From Streptococcus ratti FA-1 = DSM 20564 (GTDB taxonomy: Bacteria > Bacillota > Bacilli > Lactobacillales > Streptococcaceae): a stretch of 64,000 bases of DNA. The stretch covers positions 1,116,001 to 1,180,000 of the forward strand of contig NZ_AJTZ01000005.1 in the NCBI RefSeq assembly GCF_000286075.1. Reading direction: 5' to 3'. The notes under the pieces were generated by a model. It searched no databases. It was not told the DNA's origin and worked only from the letters and a program-made list of their open reading frames with translations. How positions within the stretch are numbered: position 1 is the stretch's first letter; each line of letters begins with the position of its first letter. Shown one piece after another: positions 21,600 through 30,890 of this stretch. Position numbers and translations under genes: made by a program.

Positions 21600-22961
21600 T
21601 TAATCAAACATACTGCCAAAGATACCACGTACGCGGTCACTCATCTTTTGTTTTGGCTTGGCTGCTTCTCCTTTTTTAGGAGGAAGCTCTTCCAGCTGCG
21701 ACTCAAGAGTGGTAGATTCTTGTGTTTGAGCGAAACTTCTAGTTTTAGGAGCAACACCTGTCGGTTTAATATCAATTGGTTTTCTTCTCAATTTTTCATC
21801 ACCAGAAACAGCTCCCTGTGCCAAGATATCAACCTCAGTCAGTGTCCCTACATACTCAACAATACTGATAATGTTAGCAAACATAGGGTTTCTGATACCT
21901 ACTTGATTTGGAACATGAAGTTTGACATTGGCACCAAAGATTTCCTGAGCAACCTCTACAACACCGGGCATAATTGCAGCACCGCCAACGATAACGATAC
22001 CGCCGGGCAGATCAAGCAGTCTGCCGCGTTCCAGATCTTGTTTGATACGATCCAGCAAGTGGCGGACACGTGCTGAAATAATTTCCGAAAGGTAACGTTC
22101 AGTGATCTCTATTGGATTTCTTTCACCGACAACTTCTACCTGCACTGTTTCTGTTGAGCTGGCTTCAGAGACATTGGCTTCTCCGAAATTAAATTTAAGT
22201 GCTTCAGCAACTTGGTGCGATGTTTTAAGAACTTTAGAAATATCCTTAGTGATGTAATCGCCGCCCTCTGCATAGGTATTTGTAAACTGCAGTTCTTGGG
22301 CACGCATTGAAGCAACGGTGGTCTGACCGCCTCCCATATCAATCACAGTGGCACCAAATTCGCGTTCTCCTTCGTTTAGCACTGATTTTGCCAGAGCAAG
22401 CGGCGAAATAATAATATTTTCAACCTCAATACCTGCACGCTCCACTGTTTTACGAAGATTATGCAGAATCGTGCTTGGACCAGTATAAATTAAGCCGCGC
22501 ATTTCTAAGCGGATCCCCATCATTCCGCGAGGATCGCGGATACCCTGAAAACCATCTACAATGAACTCCTCCGGAATCAGGGAAATAACTTCACGTTCCG
22601 GTGTGATGCTCTTGGTCAAGGCTGAGCGAACCACACTGTCAACATCTTCGTCTTTGATTTCTTTAGATTCGTTGGGGACAGGAATCATTCCTTGGGTAGG
22701 CTCAATCTGCAGCAGATTTGCCGGCAGACCGACATTCACCTTGCTGATTGACATCCCCGCTTTTTCTTCAGCTTCTTCAATCGCTGCTTTAATAGCGTCT
22801 GCTGCAGTGTCTATATCAATGATAATACCATCTTTTACACCCGAACTTTTAACATTACTGACACCGATAACGTTCATACTGCCGTCAATAAATTCAGCAA
22901 CCAAAACTTTAATCGAGCTTGTTCCTATATCCAATCCTGTAAAAAAGCCATTTCTAGCCAT
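21600..22961 (-). CDS. ftsA: FtsA cell-division protein
   Basis: This 453-residue actin-like protein has the phosphate-1 segment GLDIGTSSIKVLV at its start, VIDMGGGQTTVA near 207 and GGIVIVGGAAIMPGV near 327. The C-terminal amphipathic helix SDRVRGIFGSMFD anchors FtsZ to the membrane. It has its own promoter upstream, behind a terminator after divIB. Confidence 0.97.
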   Translation of the reverse strand: MARNGFFTGLDIGTSSIKVLVAEFIDGSMNVIGVSNVKSSGVKDGIIIDIDTAADAIKAAIEEAEEKAGMSISKVNVGLPANLLQIEPTQGMIPVPNESKEIKDEDVDSVVRSALTKSITPEREVISLIPEEFIVDGFQGIRDPRGMMGIRLEMRGLIYTGPSTILHNLRKTVERAGIEVENIIISPLALAKSVLNEGEREFGATVIDMGGGQTTVASMRAQELQFTNTYAEGGDYITKDISKVLKTSHQVAEALKFNFGEANVSEASSTETVQVEVVGERNPIEITERYLSEIISARVRHLLDRIKQDLERGRLLDLPGGIVIVGGAAIMPGVVEVAQEIFGANVKLHVPNQVGIRNPMFANIISIVEYVGTLTEVDILAQGAVSGDEKLRRKPIDIKPTGVAPKTRSFAQTQESTTLESQLEELPPKKGEAAKPKQKMSDRVRGIFGSMFD

Positions 22962-23021
22962 TCACTCGACCTCTCTATCTTTCCATTCTATTACTGTCAA
23001 AAACAGAATTATTCAGAAAAT

Positions 23022-23027
23022 ATTATA
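23022..23027 (-). promoter_or_regulatory. ftsA: ftsA promoter -10
   Basis: The minus strand reads GGTATAATAT. A TTAACA -35 lies 18 bases upstream, inside the adjacent terminator hairpin. It would drive ftsA-ftsZ and following genes independently of murD-murG-divIB. Confidence 0.6.
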
Positions 23028-23032
23028 CCATA

Positions 23033-23067
23033 AAAAAACGTAAAATGTTAAGCTTTTTACGTTTTTT
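23033..23067 (-). terminator. Terminator between divIB and ftsA
   Basis: AAAAAACGTAAAA pairs with TTTTTACGTTTTTT around an 8-base loop. It splits the division cluster into two transcription units. Confidence 0.7.
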
Positions 23068-23102
23068 GTTATAGAAACTTAATTTCTTGATTCTCATGAA
23101 AA

Positions 23103-24239
23103 TCATGGAGCAGCAGTCGCTTCTGTCACCTGCTGAGTAGTTTCGCCTGACTCGGCAGACGAAGAAGACGAGTTGTCATCCGCTGACGGCTCGCTTGATT
23201 CTTCCTCAGAAGAGCTTTGACTGGTTGCAGATGACTTGTGTTCGGCAAGAGCAGCTTCAATATCTGAATTGGTACTGTAGAGACCAACTTCCATATCAAC
23301 AATGCTGCTCCCTGTCAGATTCTTCTTGATTTTAGGATAGTAAGGCAGTTTGCTGTCAATTTCTGACAAAGGAACACGGACAGTATTGCCGTCTGTCATT
23401 TCCAGCAAAAGCAAATCTTTCGTAGAGTTCGAATTAGCTGAGGAAATAGTCTTAATTTCCTTAACTAATGCTTGATCTAATTTTGCTAATTTTTTAACGA
23501 GTACCTGTACATCCTGCACTTTATCAAGATTGATGGTCAAAAAAGATTCAGGCAGTTCTGAGGCATTGACTGTATCGGCCTGTGCACCGTTTTCTAAAAT
23601 AGGGATATAGCCATTGTCAGTCTTCCTATAAGCAATGATGCTGCGCTCTTTTACCTTCAGCGTAAAATTATTAGGAAAATGGTAAATCAGATGGGCTTCT
23701 TTAATCCATTTATCCTTGGCTTTTAAGGTAGTCTCAAAACGGCTCCTGTCAAAAATCAAAGCTGTTAGATAATCTGATTTCTTAATACCTGAGCGTTCAA
23801 TCAGCTGAGCTTCAATGGTATTTTTATTGCCTGAAACCTTTACCTTTTTTTGACGGCTGAACGGGCTGACCATAAACAAAGAAAACAGCAAAACCAGCAC
23901 TGAAACGGTGATTACCAAAAAGGCCTGCCAAAAATCTTTGCGGGGAATGACCCGTGGTCTTTTCTTCTTGGGCTTTTTAACTTTCGCTTGTTTTTCTTTT
24001 GGCTTTTCCTGCTCAGCATCTCTGTCAGACACAGGCTGCTCTTTCGCCTTTGATTTGGCTTCTTTAGAGACATCTTTGTCAGTCTGAAACTGAGCTCTTT
24101 TTTCAGCTATCTTTTTTTCATTTAGTTTTTCTTTTTCAAGCTTTTCTTCCTGTTTTTTTCTGAGAAATTCCAAATTGCGCTGCTGCCACTCTGTTAAAGG
24201 AATTTCTTGCTTTTCTGTGTCTTTTTTATCTTTTGCCAT
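23103..24239 (-). CDS. divIB: DivIB/FtsQ division protein
   Basis: This 378-residue protein has a long charged cytoplasmic N-terminus (about 1-105, rich in Lys/Glu), one membrane helix ([19 protein letters not shown]), a POTRA domain ([20 protein letters not shown]) and a Ser-rich extracellular tail. It belongs to the DivIB-DivIC-FtsL divisome subcomplex. Its start overlaps murG by 14 bases. Confidence 0.93.
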   Translation of the reverse strand: MAKDKKDTEKQEIPLTEWQQRNLEFLRKKQEEKLEKEKLNEKKIAEKRAQFQTDKDVSKEAKSKAKEQPVSDRDAEQEKPKEKQAKVKKPKKKRPRVIPRKDFWQAFLVITVSVLVLLFSLFMVSPFSRQKKVKVSGNKNTIEAQLIERSGIKKSDYLTALIFDRSRFETTLKAKDKWIKEAHLIYHFPNNFTLKVKERSIIAYRKTDNGYIPILENGAQADTVNASELPESFLTINLDKVQDVQVLVKKLAKLDQALVKEIKTISSANSNSTKDLLLLEMTDGNTVRVPLSEIDSKLPYYPKIKKNLTGSSIVDMEVGLYSTNSDIEAALAEHKSSATSQSSSEEESSEPSADDNSSSSSAESGETTQQVTEATAAP

Positions 24240-25323
24240 TATTTTCCTTTTTTTCAGTTCCTATATCTTTTAACAAAAGACTGTAAAAATTGTCCGGAGA
24301 GGTAATCTCGTTTGACGAGGCCATATTCTTTTTATAAAAATCTTGATTAACTAGTAAGTTTTCGACTTTTTCAGTCAAATTAGCAGTATCTAAATATTCT
24401 TCAGGCAATTGCTGAGCATAACCTTTGTTTTCAAAATAAGCAGCATTTTCCAGCTGATCCCCGCGGCTGGCCTCTTTACCCAAAGGAACAATCACATGCA
24501 GTTTGTTCATCGCCAGAAGTTCAAAAATAGTATTGGATCCGCCGCGTGTAATAACAACATCTGCCAAATCCATGAGAGGCTGATAAAGGTCAGTTACATA
24601 ATCTACCCGATAAAGATTTGGGCTCAGGCTGTTTAGCTCCTTATCGCCAGAAATATTGATAATATTATAATGTTCTATCAGCTCTGGTGTTTGTGAAATA
24701 AAATCATTAAAGATTTTTGCACCGGCTGATCCCCCAATAAAAAGCAGTGTTTTCAAATCAGGGTTAAACTGTTCTTTGACAGCCTCAATCTGCTCCGCCG
24801 CTGCTTGACTCAAATCTTTCCTGTCAATTTTAGTAATGGCGCCGACATGCTTTGTTTTAGCCAATGTATCTGCCTGTTCAAAAGTAGTATACATGGTCGT
24901 TGCAAACTTATAAGCAATTTTATTGGCCAGCCCCATTGATAAATCTGATTCGTGAACGAAAACCGGCACCCTTAAAAACTTGGCTGCGATCACAGGCGGA
25001 ACTGATACAAAGCCGCCTTTAGAAAACAGCAGCTGCGGTCGAATTTTAGCAATAACAGCCAAAGACTGCAAAGTACCCCAGCCAACCTTAAAAGCATCCA
25101 GCAGATTTTGCCAGGAAAAATAGCGCCGCAGTTTGCCAGTCGCAATCGAATGAAAGCTAACATCAAGACCTGACTGCTTAATCTGCTCGTGTTCAATTCC
25201 GTGTTTATCACCAATGTAGTGCACTTCCCAGCCATCTTTAAGAAATTTAGGAATAAGAATCAAATTGAGAGTAACATGGCCGACAGTTCCGCCGCCTGTA
25301 AAAACAATTTTCTTTTTTGCCAT
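24226..25323 (-). CDS. murG: MurG lipid II synthase
   Basis: This 365-residue GT-B glycosyltransferase adds GlcNAc to lipid I on the inner membrane face. Visible marks are the N-terminal [29 protein letters not shown] and the donor-site [14 protein letters not shown]. The ATG at 25323 (MAKKKIVF) is used; the frame extends to 25380 inside murD. It lies 1 base after murD. Confidence 0.96.
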   Translation of the reverse strand: MAKKKIVFTGGGTVGHVTLNLILIPKFLKDGWEVHYIGDKHGIEHEQIKQSGLDVSFHSIATGKLRRYFSWQNLLDAFKVGWGTLQSLAVIAKIRPQLLFSKGGFVSVPPVIAAKFLRVPVFVHESDLSMGLANKIAYKFATTMYTTFEQADTLAKTKHVGAITKIDRKDLSQAAAEQIEAVKEQFNPDLKTLLFIGGSAGAKIFNDFISQTPELIEHYNIINISGDKELNSLSPNLYRVDYVTDLYQPLMDLADVVITRGGSNTIFELLAMNKLHVIVPLGKEASRGDQLENAAYFENKGYAQQLPEEYLDTANLTEKVENLLVNQDFYKKNMASSNEITSPDNFYSLLLKDIGTEKKENNGKR

Positions 25324-25324
25324 G

Positions 25325-26680
25325 CTAGTCTCCCTTGATAGCTTCGAAGGCCGCAATAAACTCATCTCCGCGCACTTCAAAATTTTTATACATATCCCAG
25401 CTGGCGTTAGCCGGACTCAGCAGGACAATGTCTCCGGATTCAGCACTTTCAAAAGCAAGTTTTGCAGCCCCGGCTACATCTTCGGCTTCTAAATAGGCCA
25501 CCTTTGCCTTATCTGCAGCACGCTTAACCCGAGGAGCTGATTCTCCTAAGATTACCATCTTTTTTAAACCGACAAGGTCGGGAATTAGGTCATCAAATTC
25601 ATTGCCGCGGTCAAGTCCTCCTGCAATCAGAATAACTTTTGGGTTATCAAAGCCTGATAAAGCTTTCTGAGTCGCTAATATATTAGTTGACTTACTGTCA
25701 TTATAAAATTTAACCCCACTGACTTCACCCAAATACTGCAGACGGTGTTTAACCCCGCCAAAATGAGCCAAGGTCTCTTTGATGGCCCCATCTGACACTC
25801 CGGATAATTTGGCCACAGCGATTGTTGCCAAAGCATTTTCAATATTATGGCTGCCCGGAACACCAAGCTCATCTGCTTTCATGACTGCTTGACCTTTAAA
25901 ACAAAGCATTCCATCTTCTAAATAAGCACCGTCAACCTTTTCTTTTGTTGAAAAAGGCACAACCTTAGCATTGGTCCTTGCAGCCAAATCCTTGGCAAGT
26001 TCCTGATTAAAATTAAGGATAATGGTGTCAGCTGCCATCATATTTTTTTGGATATTCCACTTAGCCTCAACATAATTCTCGAAAGAGCCGTGGTAGTCGA
26101 TATGTGTTGGCATCAAGTTCGTAATAACAGCAATTTGCGGGTGAAACTTTTCCGTTCCCATCAGCTGAAAGGATGACAGTTCCATAACCAAAGTATCTGT
26201 AGAAACTGCCGACTGAGCTACCTCACTGGCTGGATAGCCGATATTGCCTGATAAAAGCGCTGGCTGCCCGGCATGATTTAAGACATCTGCAATCATGGTC
26301 GTTGTCGTTGTCTTACCGTTAGAACCTGTAATGCCAATAATAGGTGCCTCCGAAATCAAATAAGCCAACTCAACTTCTGTGATAACTGGAATATTTTTAT
26401 CTAAGGCACGGGTAACCATAGGGTTAGTATAAGGAATTCCTGGATTTTTAACCATATAAGCAAATTCCTCATCCAAGAGTTCTAAAGGATGGCTGCCGCA
26501 AATGACTTTGATGCCTTCTTCCAAGAGAGCCTGTGCAGAAGGATTTTCATCAAAAGGTTTGCCATCATTGACCGTTACAATGGCACCCAGTTTTGCTAGG
26601 AGGCGTGCGGCTGCTTCTCCCGATCGCGCTAAGCCCAGCACCAATACTTTTTTATTTTCAAATGTTTCGACATGTTTCAT
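25325..26680 (-). CDS. murD: MurD, UDP-MurNAc-L-Ala:D-Glu ligase
   Basis: This 451-residue Mur ligase has an N-terminal nucleotide fold ([17 protein letters not shown]), the ATP-binding [16 protein letters not shown] (about 115-130) and [10 protein letters not shown]. It adds D-Glu to the peptidoglycan stem peptide. I use the ATG at 26680 ([12 protein letters not shown]), with GAAGG 12 bases upstream. It is the first gene of the murD-murG-divIB unit. Confidence 0.96.
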   Translation of the reverse strand: MKHVETFENKKVLVLGLARSGEAAARLLAKLGAIVTVNDGKPFDENPSAQALLEEGIKVICGSHPLELLDEEFAYMVKNPGIPYTNPMVTRALDKNIPVITEVELAYLISEAPIIGITGSNGKTTTTTMIADVLNHAGQPALLSGNIGYPASEVAQSAVSTDTLVMELSSFQLMGTEKFHPQIAVITNLMPTHIDYHGSFENYVEAKWNIQKNMMAADTIILNFNQELAKDLAARTNAKVVPFSTKEKVDGAYLEDGMLCFKGQAVMKADELGVPGSHNIENALATIAVAKLSGVSDGAIKETLAHFGGVKHRLQYLGEVSGVKFYNDSKSTNILATQKALSGFDNPKVILIAGGLDRGNEFDDLIPDLVGLKKMVILGESAPRVKRAADKAKVAYLEAEDVAGAAKLAFESAESGDIVLLSPANASWDMYKNFEVRGDEFIAAFEAIKGD

Positions 26681-26720
26681 TTTGATATTTCTGACCTTCT
26701 CATTAACTATATACTCTAAT

Positions 26721-26749
26721 ATTTTACCCTGAATAGAAGACTTTTTCAA
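26721..26749 (-). promoter_or_regulatory. murD: murD promoter
   Basis: On the minus strand TTGAAA (26749-26744) and TAAAAT (26726-26721) are exactly 17 bases apart, about 40 bases before murD. The promoter is intact although an IS110 element lies upstream. Confidence 0.7.
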
Positions 26750-26919
26750 GATTTTAAAATAAGATGGGGACTTTCTTTCTCATCAAAGAGCCGCATGATA
26801 ACATTTGGTAGAGGAAAGAGTTTGTTTAAGGATCAGCTGACCATTCATTCCTTTTTGACCTAACTCATAAATTTGTACTTTATCCGCCTGACTTAATTTT
26901 ATAAAAACATACTAAGATT

Positions 26920-27120
26920 AGTAGTGAGGAAATCTCCAACGGGAGAAAGTACTCACTGCTTTTTCTTTATGTTAAAGTAGAGGTGTCTTGTTAAGTCGTG
27001 GGTGCTTTTGACGCTAGACGTCGCAATAAAAACTGGCAAGACACCTGTTTTAGGAAGAATGTTATCAAAGTATGTGGGGCGCCAGACGTCGCGTATTGAA
27101 AATGACATCACTAAAACAAG
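26920..27120 (+). ncRNA. Predicted bridge RNA of the IS110 element
   Basis: Three stem-loops occur in order. First, a 5' hairpin: AGTGAG..CTCACT plus TCTCC-AACG-GGAGA (26923-26957). Second, a perfect 10-bp stem AGGTGTCTTG/CAAGACACCT (26981-26990 with 27037-27046) holding a 46-base loop. Third, GTTTTAG/CTAAAAC (27047-27053 with 27111-27117) with inner TGTTAT/ATGACA. Both large loops share AGACGTCGC. This is the layout of the IS110 bridge RNA, with target- and donor-binding loops upstream of the transposase. I could not match the loops to the flanks. Confidence 0.72.
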
Positions 27121-27148
27121 GAATCATTCAAGACAAAGAGGTAATAGC

Positions 27149-28351
27149 ATGCGAGTAGTATTTGGGATTGACGTGAGTAAGGTAAGTTCAGAAGTGGCTA
27201 TTCTAGTCAACGGCGAGAAGGTTCATGGCTATACCATGCCCAATGATGCCATTGGCTTTGCTCGGCTACTTGGCGATTTGAAAACCGTCCACAAGCCAGA
27301 AATCATCTTTGAAGCAACAGGTGTCTACTCTCGCCGTCTCCAAGCTTTTCTAGAAGATAATGGCTATGCTTACACACGACTTAATCCCTTAGAAGCTAAG
27401 AAGCAACTGGATAGCTTGCGTGTGCGTAAAACCGATCAAATTGACGCTGAAAAACTGGCTCAATCTCAATTTGTGCTGAATCGTAAACCGACTTATGTCC
27501 AAGAAGAAGTCTACCAAAACTTGCGGGATCTCAGCCGTTTCTATCAGAATCTGACTGAGGACATTGTTCGGGCCAAAAATCGTCTGCACAAGGTTTTGCA
27601 AGTCACTTTCCCAGAGTTGGAAAATATCTTGGCAACACCAACCGGTGAGCAATACTGGAACTTAGTTACTGCGTTTCCTTGCAAGGACTTCGTGCTTGAG
27701 GTAGGCAAAGATGAGCTCTCGGAGAGCATCCTTCAGTCCACTTCAAAACGGATTTCTGACAAACGTGTCGCTTACTTAGCAGAGAAGCTGACAGCACTAG
27801 CCAATCAGTCTTATTGTGCCGTTAAGAAAACCTCTCCAATGTTCGAAGAGATCCGTTACTATGCACAAGAATTACTCAGACTTTCTGAACGCAGGAAAGC
27901 TGTCTTAGACCAAATGGTTACTCTAGCTAAGCCTTTACCAGAATATGAGATCCTTCTCTCTATTCCTGGTATCGCTGAAACAACTGCAACAAGCATTATT
28001 GGTGAACTCGGTGACATTCGTCGGTTTCAGTCTGCCAATCAAATCAACGCCTTTATCGGCATTGATCTTAGGCACTATGAATCTGGAAACTTTTTGGCAC
28101 AGGAACACATTACCAAACGCGGCAACCCTTATGCCAGAAAGATTCTTTTCAAATGCATTCACAATATCGCTTCAGCCAGTCATACCAATCCTTGCCATAT
28201 CGCCGACTTTTATGAGAAACGAAAAAGACAATCGCAAACGACTTCAACTAAGCCGCACACGATTGCCTCCATACATCGTCTCATTCGGACAATGTATTAC
28301 CTCATAACGCATAACAAACTTTACGATTATACTTCAACCCAAAATCAATAA
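27149..28351 (+). CDS. IS110-family transposase (DEDD recombinase)
   Basis: This 400-residue protein has a RuvC-like N-terminal domain (GIDVSKVSSEVAIL, EATGVYSRRLQ, KTDQIDAEKLA). The C-terminal transposase_20 domain has SIPGIAETTATSIIGELGD and the segment with the presumed catalytic serine, RHYESGNFLAQEHITKRGN. The length is normal and there is no internal stop, so it may be active. The start at 27149 follows AAAGAGGTAATAGC. The open frame continues upstream to 27002, but that part is the RNA region. Confidence 0.93.
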   Translation: MRVVFGIDVSKVSSEVAILVNGEKVHGYTMPNDAIGFARLLGDLKTVHKPEIIFEATGVYSRRLQAFLEDNGYAYTRLNPLEAKKQLDSLRVRKTDQIDAEKLAQSQFVLNRKPTYVQEEVYQNLRDLSRFYQNLTEDIVRAKNRLHKVLQVTFPELENILATPTGEQYWNLVTAFPCKDFVLEVGKDELSESILQSTSKRISDKRVAYLAEKLTALANQSYCAVKKTSPMFEEIRYYAQELLRLSERRKAVLDQMVTLAKPLPEYEILLSIPGIAETTATSIIGELGDIRRFQSANQINAFIGIDLRHYESGNFLAQEHITKRGNPYARKILFKCIHNIASASHTNPCHIADFYEKRKRQSQTTSTKPHTIASIHRLIRTMYYLITHNKLYDYTSTQNQ

Positions 28352-28373
28352 AGGGGTTATGCACTATTATTGT

Positions 28374-28408
28374 AACACCTTATCAAAAAAATCACAAAAT
28401 AAGGTGTT
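28374..28408 (+). terminator. Hairpin at the right end of the IS110 element
   Basis: AACACCTTAT pairs with ATAAGGTGTT around a 15-base A-rich loop, 23 bases after the transposase stop. It may be a terminator or part of the element end. Confidence 0.5.
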
Positions 28409-28538
28409 GGTTTAGTGTACACTTTTTAGATTTAAACAACTTAAAAAGATACAGTAGACTTTAAACATCTACTATATCTTTAAAAAATAGTTCTCAAAAC
28501 CGTTGATAGACTTGACAAATGGTAGAAAGAGGTAACCT

Positions 28539-28955
28539 ATGAAAATCGGAGAAAAACTAAAATCAGCACGCCAGCAATCACATCTTACTCAAGAAACAGT
28601 CGCTGACTTAATCTCAGTCTCAAGGCAAACCATCTCTAACTGGGAAAATGAAAAATCCTATCCCGATATCATCAATCTGATCAAACTCAGCGATCTTTAT
28701 GACGTTAGTTTGGATACCCTGTTAAAGGGAGATGGAAAGATTATTGAACATCTAGATAAAATAACTAATATTGTCAAAAGCAATCAGAAACTACAGACTT
28801 TTTTGTTGACTTACTTATTGATGATAAGCAGTCTGCTGCTTTTGTCCTTAATTTTCCTAAAGAGCTATTATTTTTTCTTGCTGTTAAGTTTTGTCATGAT
28901 TTTAAGTGTGCTTATCTTATTTTATCAAATCATAAAAAAAAAATTTAGAAGGTGA
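28539..28955 (+). CDS. XRE-family regulator with C-terminal membrane helices
   Basis: This 138-residue protein has an N-terminal HTH (about residues 5-60: RQQSHLTQETVADLISVSRQTISNWEN) and two hydrophobic helices at about 85-130. It is therefore a membrane-anchored DNA-binding protein. The start follows GAAAGAGGTAACCT. The next gene overlaps or abuts it, so the two form a pair. Its target is unknown. Confidence 0.85.
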   Translation: MKIGEKLKSARQQSHLTQETVADLISVSRQTISNWENEKSYPDIINLIKLSDLYDVSLDTLLKGDGKIIEHLDKITNIVKSNQKLQTFLLTYLLMISSLLLLSLIFLKSYYFFLLLSFVMILSVLILFYQIIKKKFRR

Positions 28956-28960
28956 TAACA

Positions 28961-29292
28961 ATGATGGTAGGACAAATCATATTAACAATCAGTCTTTTTC
29001 TCTTTTTGAGCGGTGCTATCTTTACCAGCTATCAAATTTTTAAAATTGTCGAACTTGATGCGCGAGCTAGAGGTTTGAACGCTCCTAAGCTCTGGGGACT
29101 GTCTGCTGCCGGCCGAGGAAATCTTATCGGCCTTATTCTCTATTTCAAACATCGAGAAAATTATCCTATCAAAAACTTCCCACCTAACAAGCAGGCAGAA
29201 AGCTTAAAACGTAAGAGATGGGCTGTTTTTGCCCTTTTTTAGCTGGACTGGATGCTGTTGGTATTGTTTTAGCCACTTGTTGGCTCAATTAA
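28961..29292 (+). pseudogene. Small membrane protein, frameshifted in a T-run
   Basis: ATG at 28961 follows GAAGGTGATAAC. The product has an N-terminal helix (ILTISLFLFLSGAIFTSYQIF), then a charged region and stops at TAG after AVFALF. At 29235-29240 there is a run of six T. With one more T the frame continues as LAGLDAVGIVLATCWLN to TAA at 29290-29292, a plausible second helix. It may be a decayed gene or a phase-variable one. I do not recognise the family. Confidence 0.65.
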
Positions 29293-29294
29293 GT

Positions 29295-30401
29295 TTAAAA
29301 ATCGTCTGCCGTTAAGGAAAATTCCTCTCTGGCATCATCCTCCAGAGCAGTGACAGTTACACCTAAAAGACGGACACCAAAATGATTTTCTGTCAGACTA
29401 TCAAAAATTTGATGAGCAGAACGTTCAATAACTGCAAAATCTTGTGTTGCTATGTCTAAAGTCTTTCGTTTTGTTAGGGTCGAAAAATCCGAGTAACGAA
29501 CTTTGATGACGATAACTTTTCCCTTTCTCTCATTTTTTATTAAGCTGTCGGACACCCGTCTTGCATTTTTGGAAAGTTCCACTTTAATGTCCTCATCGCT
29601 GTAAAGGAGTTTACTGTAAGTTCTTTCACTGCCGATAGATTTTCGAATGCGGTTATTTTTGACAGGTGAATTGCTGATGCCGCGCGCCTTCCGATAGAGA
29701 TCAAAGCCAAAACGGCCGAACAGATCGATCAGAGTCATTTCTGGTATTTGCTGCAAATCTTTACCAGTAAACACATTGAGCTCATGGAGTTTCTCAACCG
29801 ATTTTTTACCCACACCGTAGAATTTTTCAATAGGCAGATCAGCTAAAAATTCCTCTGCCTCATCAGGCAAAATGACCGTCAAACCGCGAGGTTTATTATA
29901 ATCACTGGCTAATTTAGCCAGAAATTTATTATAGGATACCCCGGCCGAACAGGTCAGATGCAGCTCATTCCAGATATCGTGCTGAATCAATTTAGCTATT
30001 TTAACAGCAGACTTAATCTTTGGCTTATTCTCCGTAACATCTAAATAGGCCTCATCAATACTCATAGGCTCTACCAAATCTGTATAACGTTTGAAAATAT
30101 CTCGCACTTGCATGCCAATTTCACGGTATTTGGCGTAATTGCCCCTGACAAAGACAGCCTGCGGACATCGTTCATAAGCCTCTTTGGAAGACATGGCTGA
30201 ATGTATTCCAAATTTTCGCGCTTCATAATTGCAGGTTGAAACTACACCGCGTCCGCCTGTCTGCCGGGGATCCGCGCCGATAACTAAGGGCTTGCCCCGC
30301 AGTTTGGGATCGTCCCGTTCTTCCACCGCAGCAAAAAAAGCATCCATATCAATATGAATGATCTTTCGCGATGTGTCATTAATCAGCGGAAAAATTAACA
30401 T
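29295..30401 (-). CDS. dinB: DNA polymerase IV (Y family)
   Basis: This 368-residue translesion polymerase has the catalytic [15 protein letters not shown] (residues 16-30), [11 protein letters not shown] (about 116-126), the thumb [18 protein letters not shown] and helix-hairpin-helix [12 protein letters not shown]. The start follows a strong AGGAGGT. It lies just downstream of a decayed small gene. Confidence 0.96.
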   Translation of the reverse strand: MLIFPLINDTSRKIIHIDMDAFFAAVEERDDPKLRGKPLVIGADPRQTGGRGVVSTCNYEARKFGIHSAMSSKEAYERCPQAVFVRGNYAKYREIGMQVRDIFKRYTDLVEPMSIDEAYLDVTENKPKIKSAVKIAKLIQHDIWNELHLTCSAGVSYNKFLAKLASDYNKPRGLTVILPDEAEEFLADLPIEKFYGVGKKSVEKLHELNVFTGKDLQQIPEMTLIDLFGRFGFDLYRKARGISNSPVKNNRIRKSIGSERTYSKLLYSDEDIKVELSKNARRVSDSLIKNERKGKVIVIKVRYSDFSTLTKRKTLDIATQDFAVIERSAHQIFDSLTENHFGVRLLGVTVTALEDDAREEFSLTADDF

Positions 30402-30410
30402 TGGACCTCC

Positions 30411-30666
30411 TTAGCAGGATCCTAAAGCATAAACGAATAAGTTACTCTCACCAAGGTTTTCTTCGACCAGAAGATCAACACTGCCCAATAAAAAGGCCCA
30501 GACTGGTGACAATTCTGTGGCCAATCATCTGAACTGGACTTGCCTTATTGAGTGACAGGCCGAGGAATTCCTCAATTAGCGCTAACAAAACTTCAAATAA
30601 GAAGGGAGCTGTCGTATATAAGGCCCACCATAAAAAAGTATACTCTGCAACACTTATTTGTTTTAT
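30411..30666 (-). pseudogene. Decayed small membrane protein gene
   Basis: Minus-strand translation gives KQISVAEYTFLWWALYTTAP, then a hydrophobic stretch FLFEVLLALIEEFLGLSLNK, and continues to LFIGQC-stop. In another frame it goes on as SVDLLVEENLGESNLFVYAL to a TAA next to the dinB ribosome-binding site. The likely start codon is ATA at 30664-30666 behind AAAGGAG, and there is a 1-base insertion near GGGCAGTGTTGA. Both lesions suggest an 85-codon gene that has died. The rest of the 30402-30890 gap holds the pfl promoter. Confidence 0.55.
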
Positions 30667-30807
30667 AGCAGACAGATCTCCTTTAATATTTTAATGATTC
30701 TATTATCATTATACTCTATTTAGTTAATTTTTTCATTTATAGTACAGTTAAGCTTATTTTAACAATCTGTATTATAAAAGAAAGTGTTTACAACTAAAGC
30801 TTTTTGG

Positions 30808-30836
30808 TTGTGAAAACGGTTACTGTGTGATAAAAT
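30808..30836 (+). promoter_or_regulatory. pfl: pfl promoter with overlapping cre-like site
   Basis: TTGTGA at 30808 and TAAAAT at 30831 are 17 bases apart. TGAAAACGGTTACT (30811-30824) overlaps the -35 and fits the cre core TGNAANCGNTNNCA except for the last base, so CcpA could control it directly. TTGTGAA also resembles a Rex half-site. Confidence 0.65.
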
Positions 30837-30849
30837 GTAACTGAAAAAT

Positions 30850-30868
30850 GTAACAGATAGACTGTTAC
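30850..30868 (+). promoter_or_regulatory. Dyad in the pfl 5' leader
   Basis: GTAACAG-ATAGA-CTGTTAC is a perfect 7-bp dyad between the promoter and the ribosome-binding site AAAGAGG. It could be an operator or an mRNA hairpin. Confidence 0.5.
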
Positions 30869-30890
30869 TAGAAAAAGAGGATATTTCATT

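Larger units (their letters stand above)
26900..28420 (+). mobile_element. IS110-family insertion sequence
   Basis: The element has a DEDD-type transposase and a structured 5' non-coding region. Boundaries are approximate: IS110 elements lack clear terminal inverted repeats, and I found no target duplication. The left end lies between 26750 and 26920. The right end lies beyond the hairpin at 28374-28408. It sits between murD and an XRE gene, where the S. mutans-like gene order breaks. Confidence 0.8.

Noticed and set aside
27002..27148. In-frame N-terminal extension of the IS110 transposase
   Set aside because: It lies in the structured leader, has no family similarity, and MRVVFGIDVSK at 27149 with AAAGAGG is the natural start.
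27945..28307. 120-codon frame in another register of the transposase
   Set aside because: It is only a shadow of the transposase gene, with no start signal.
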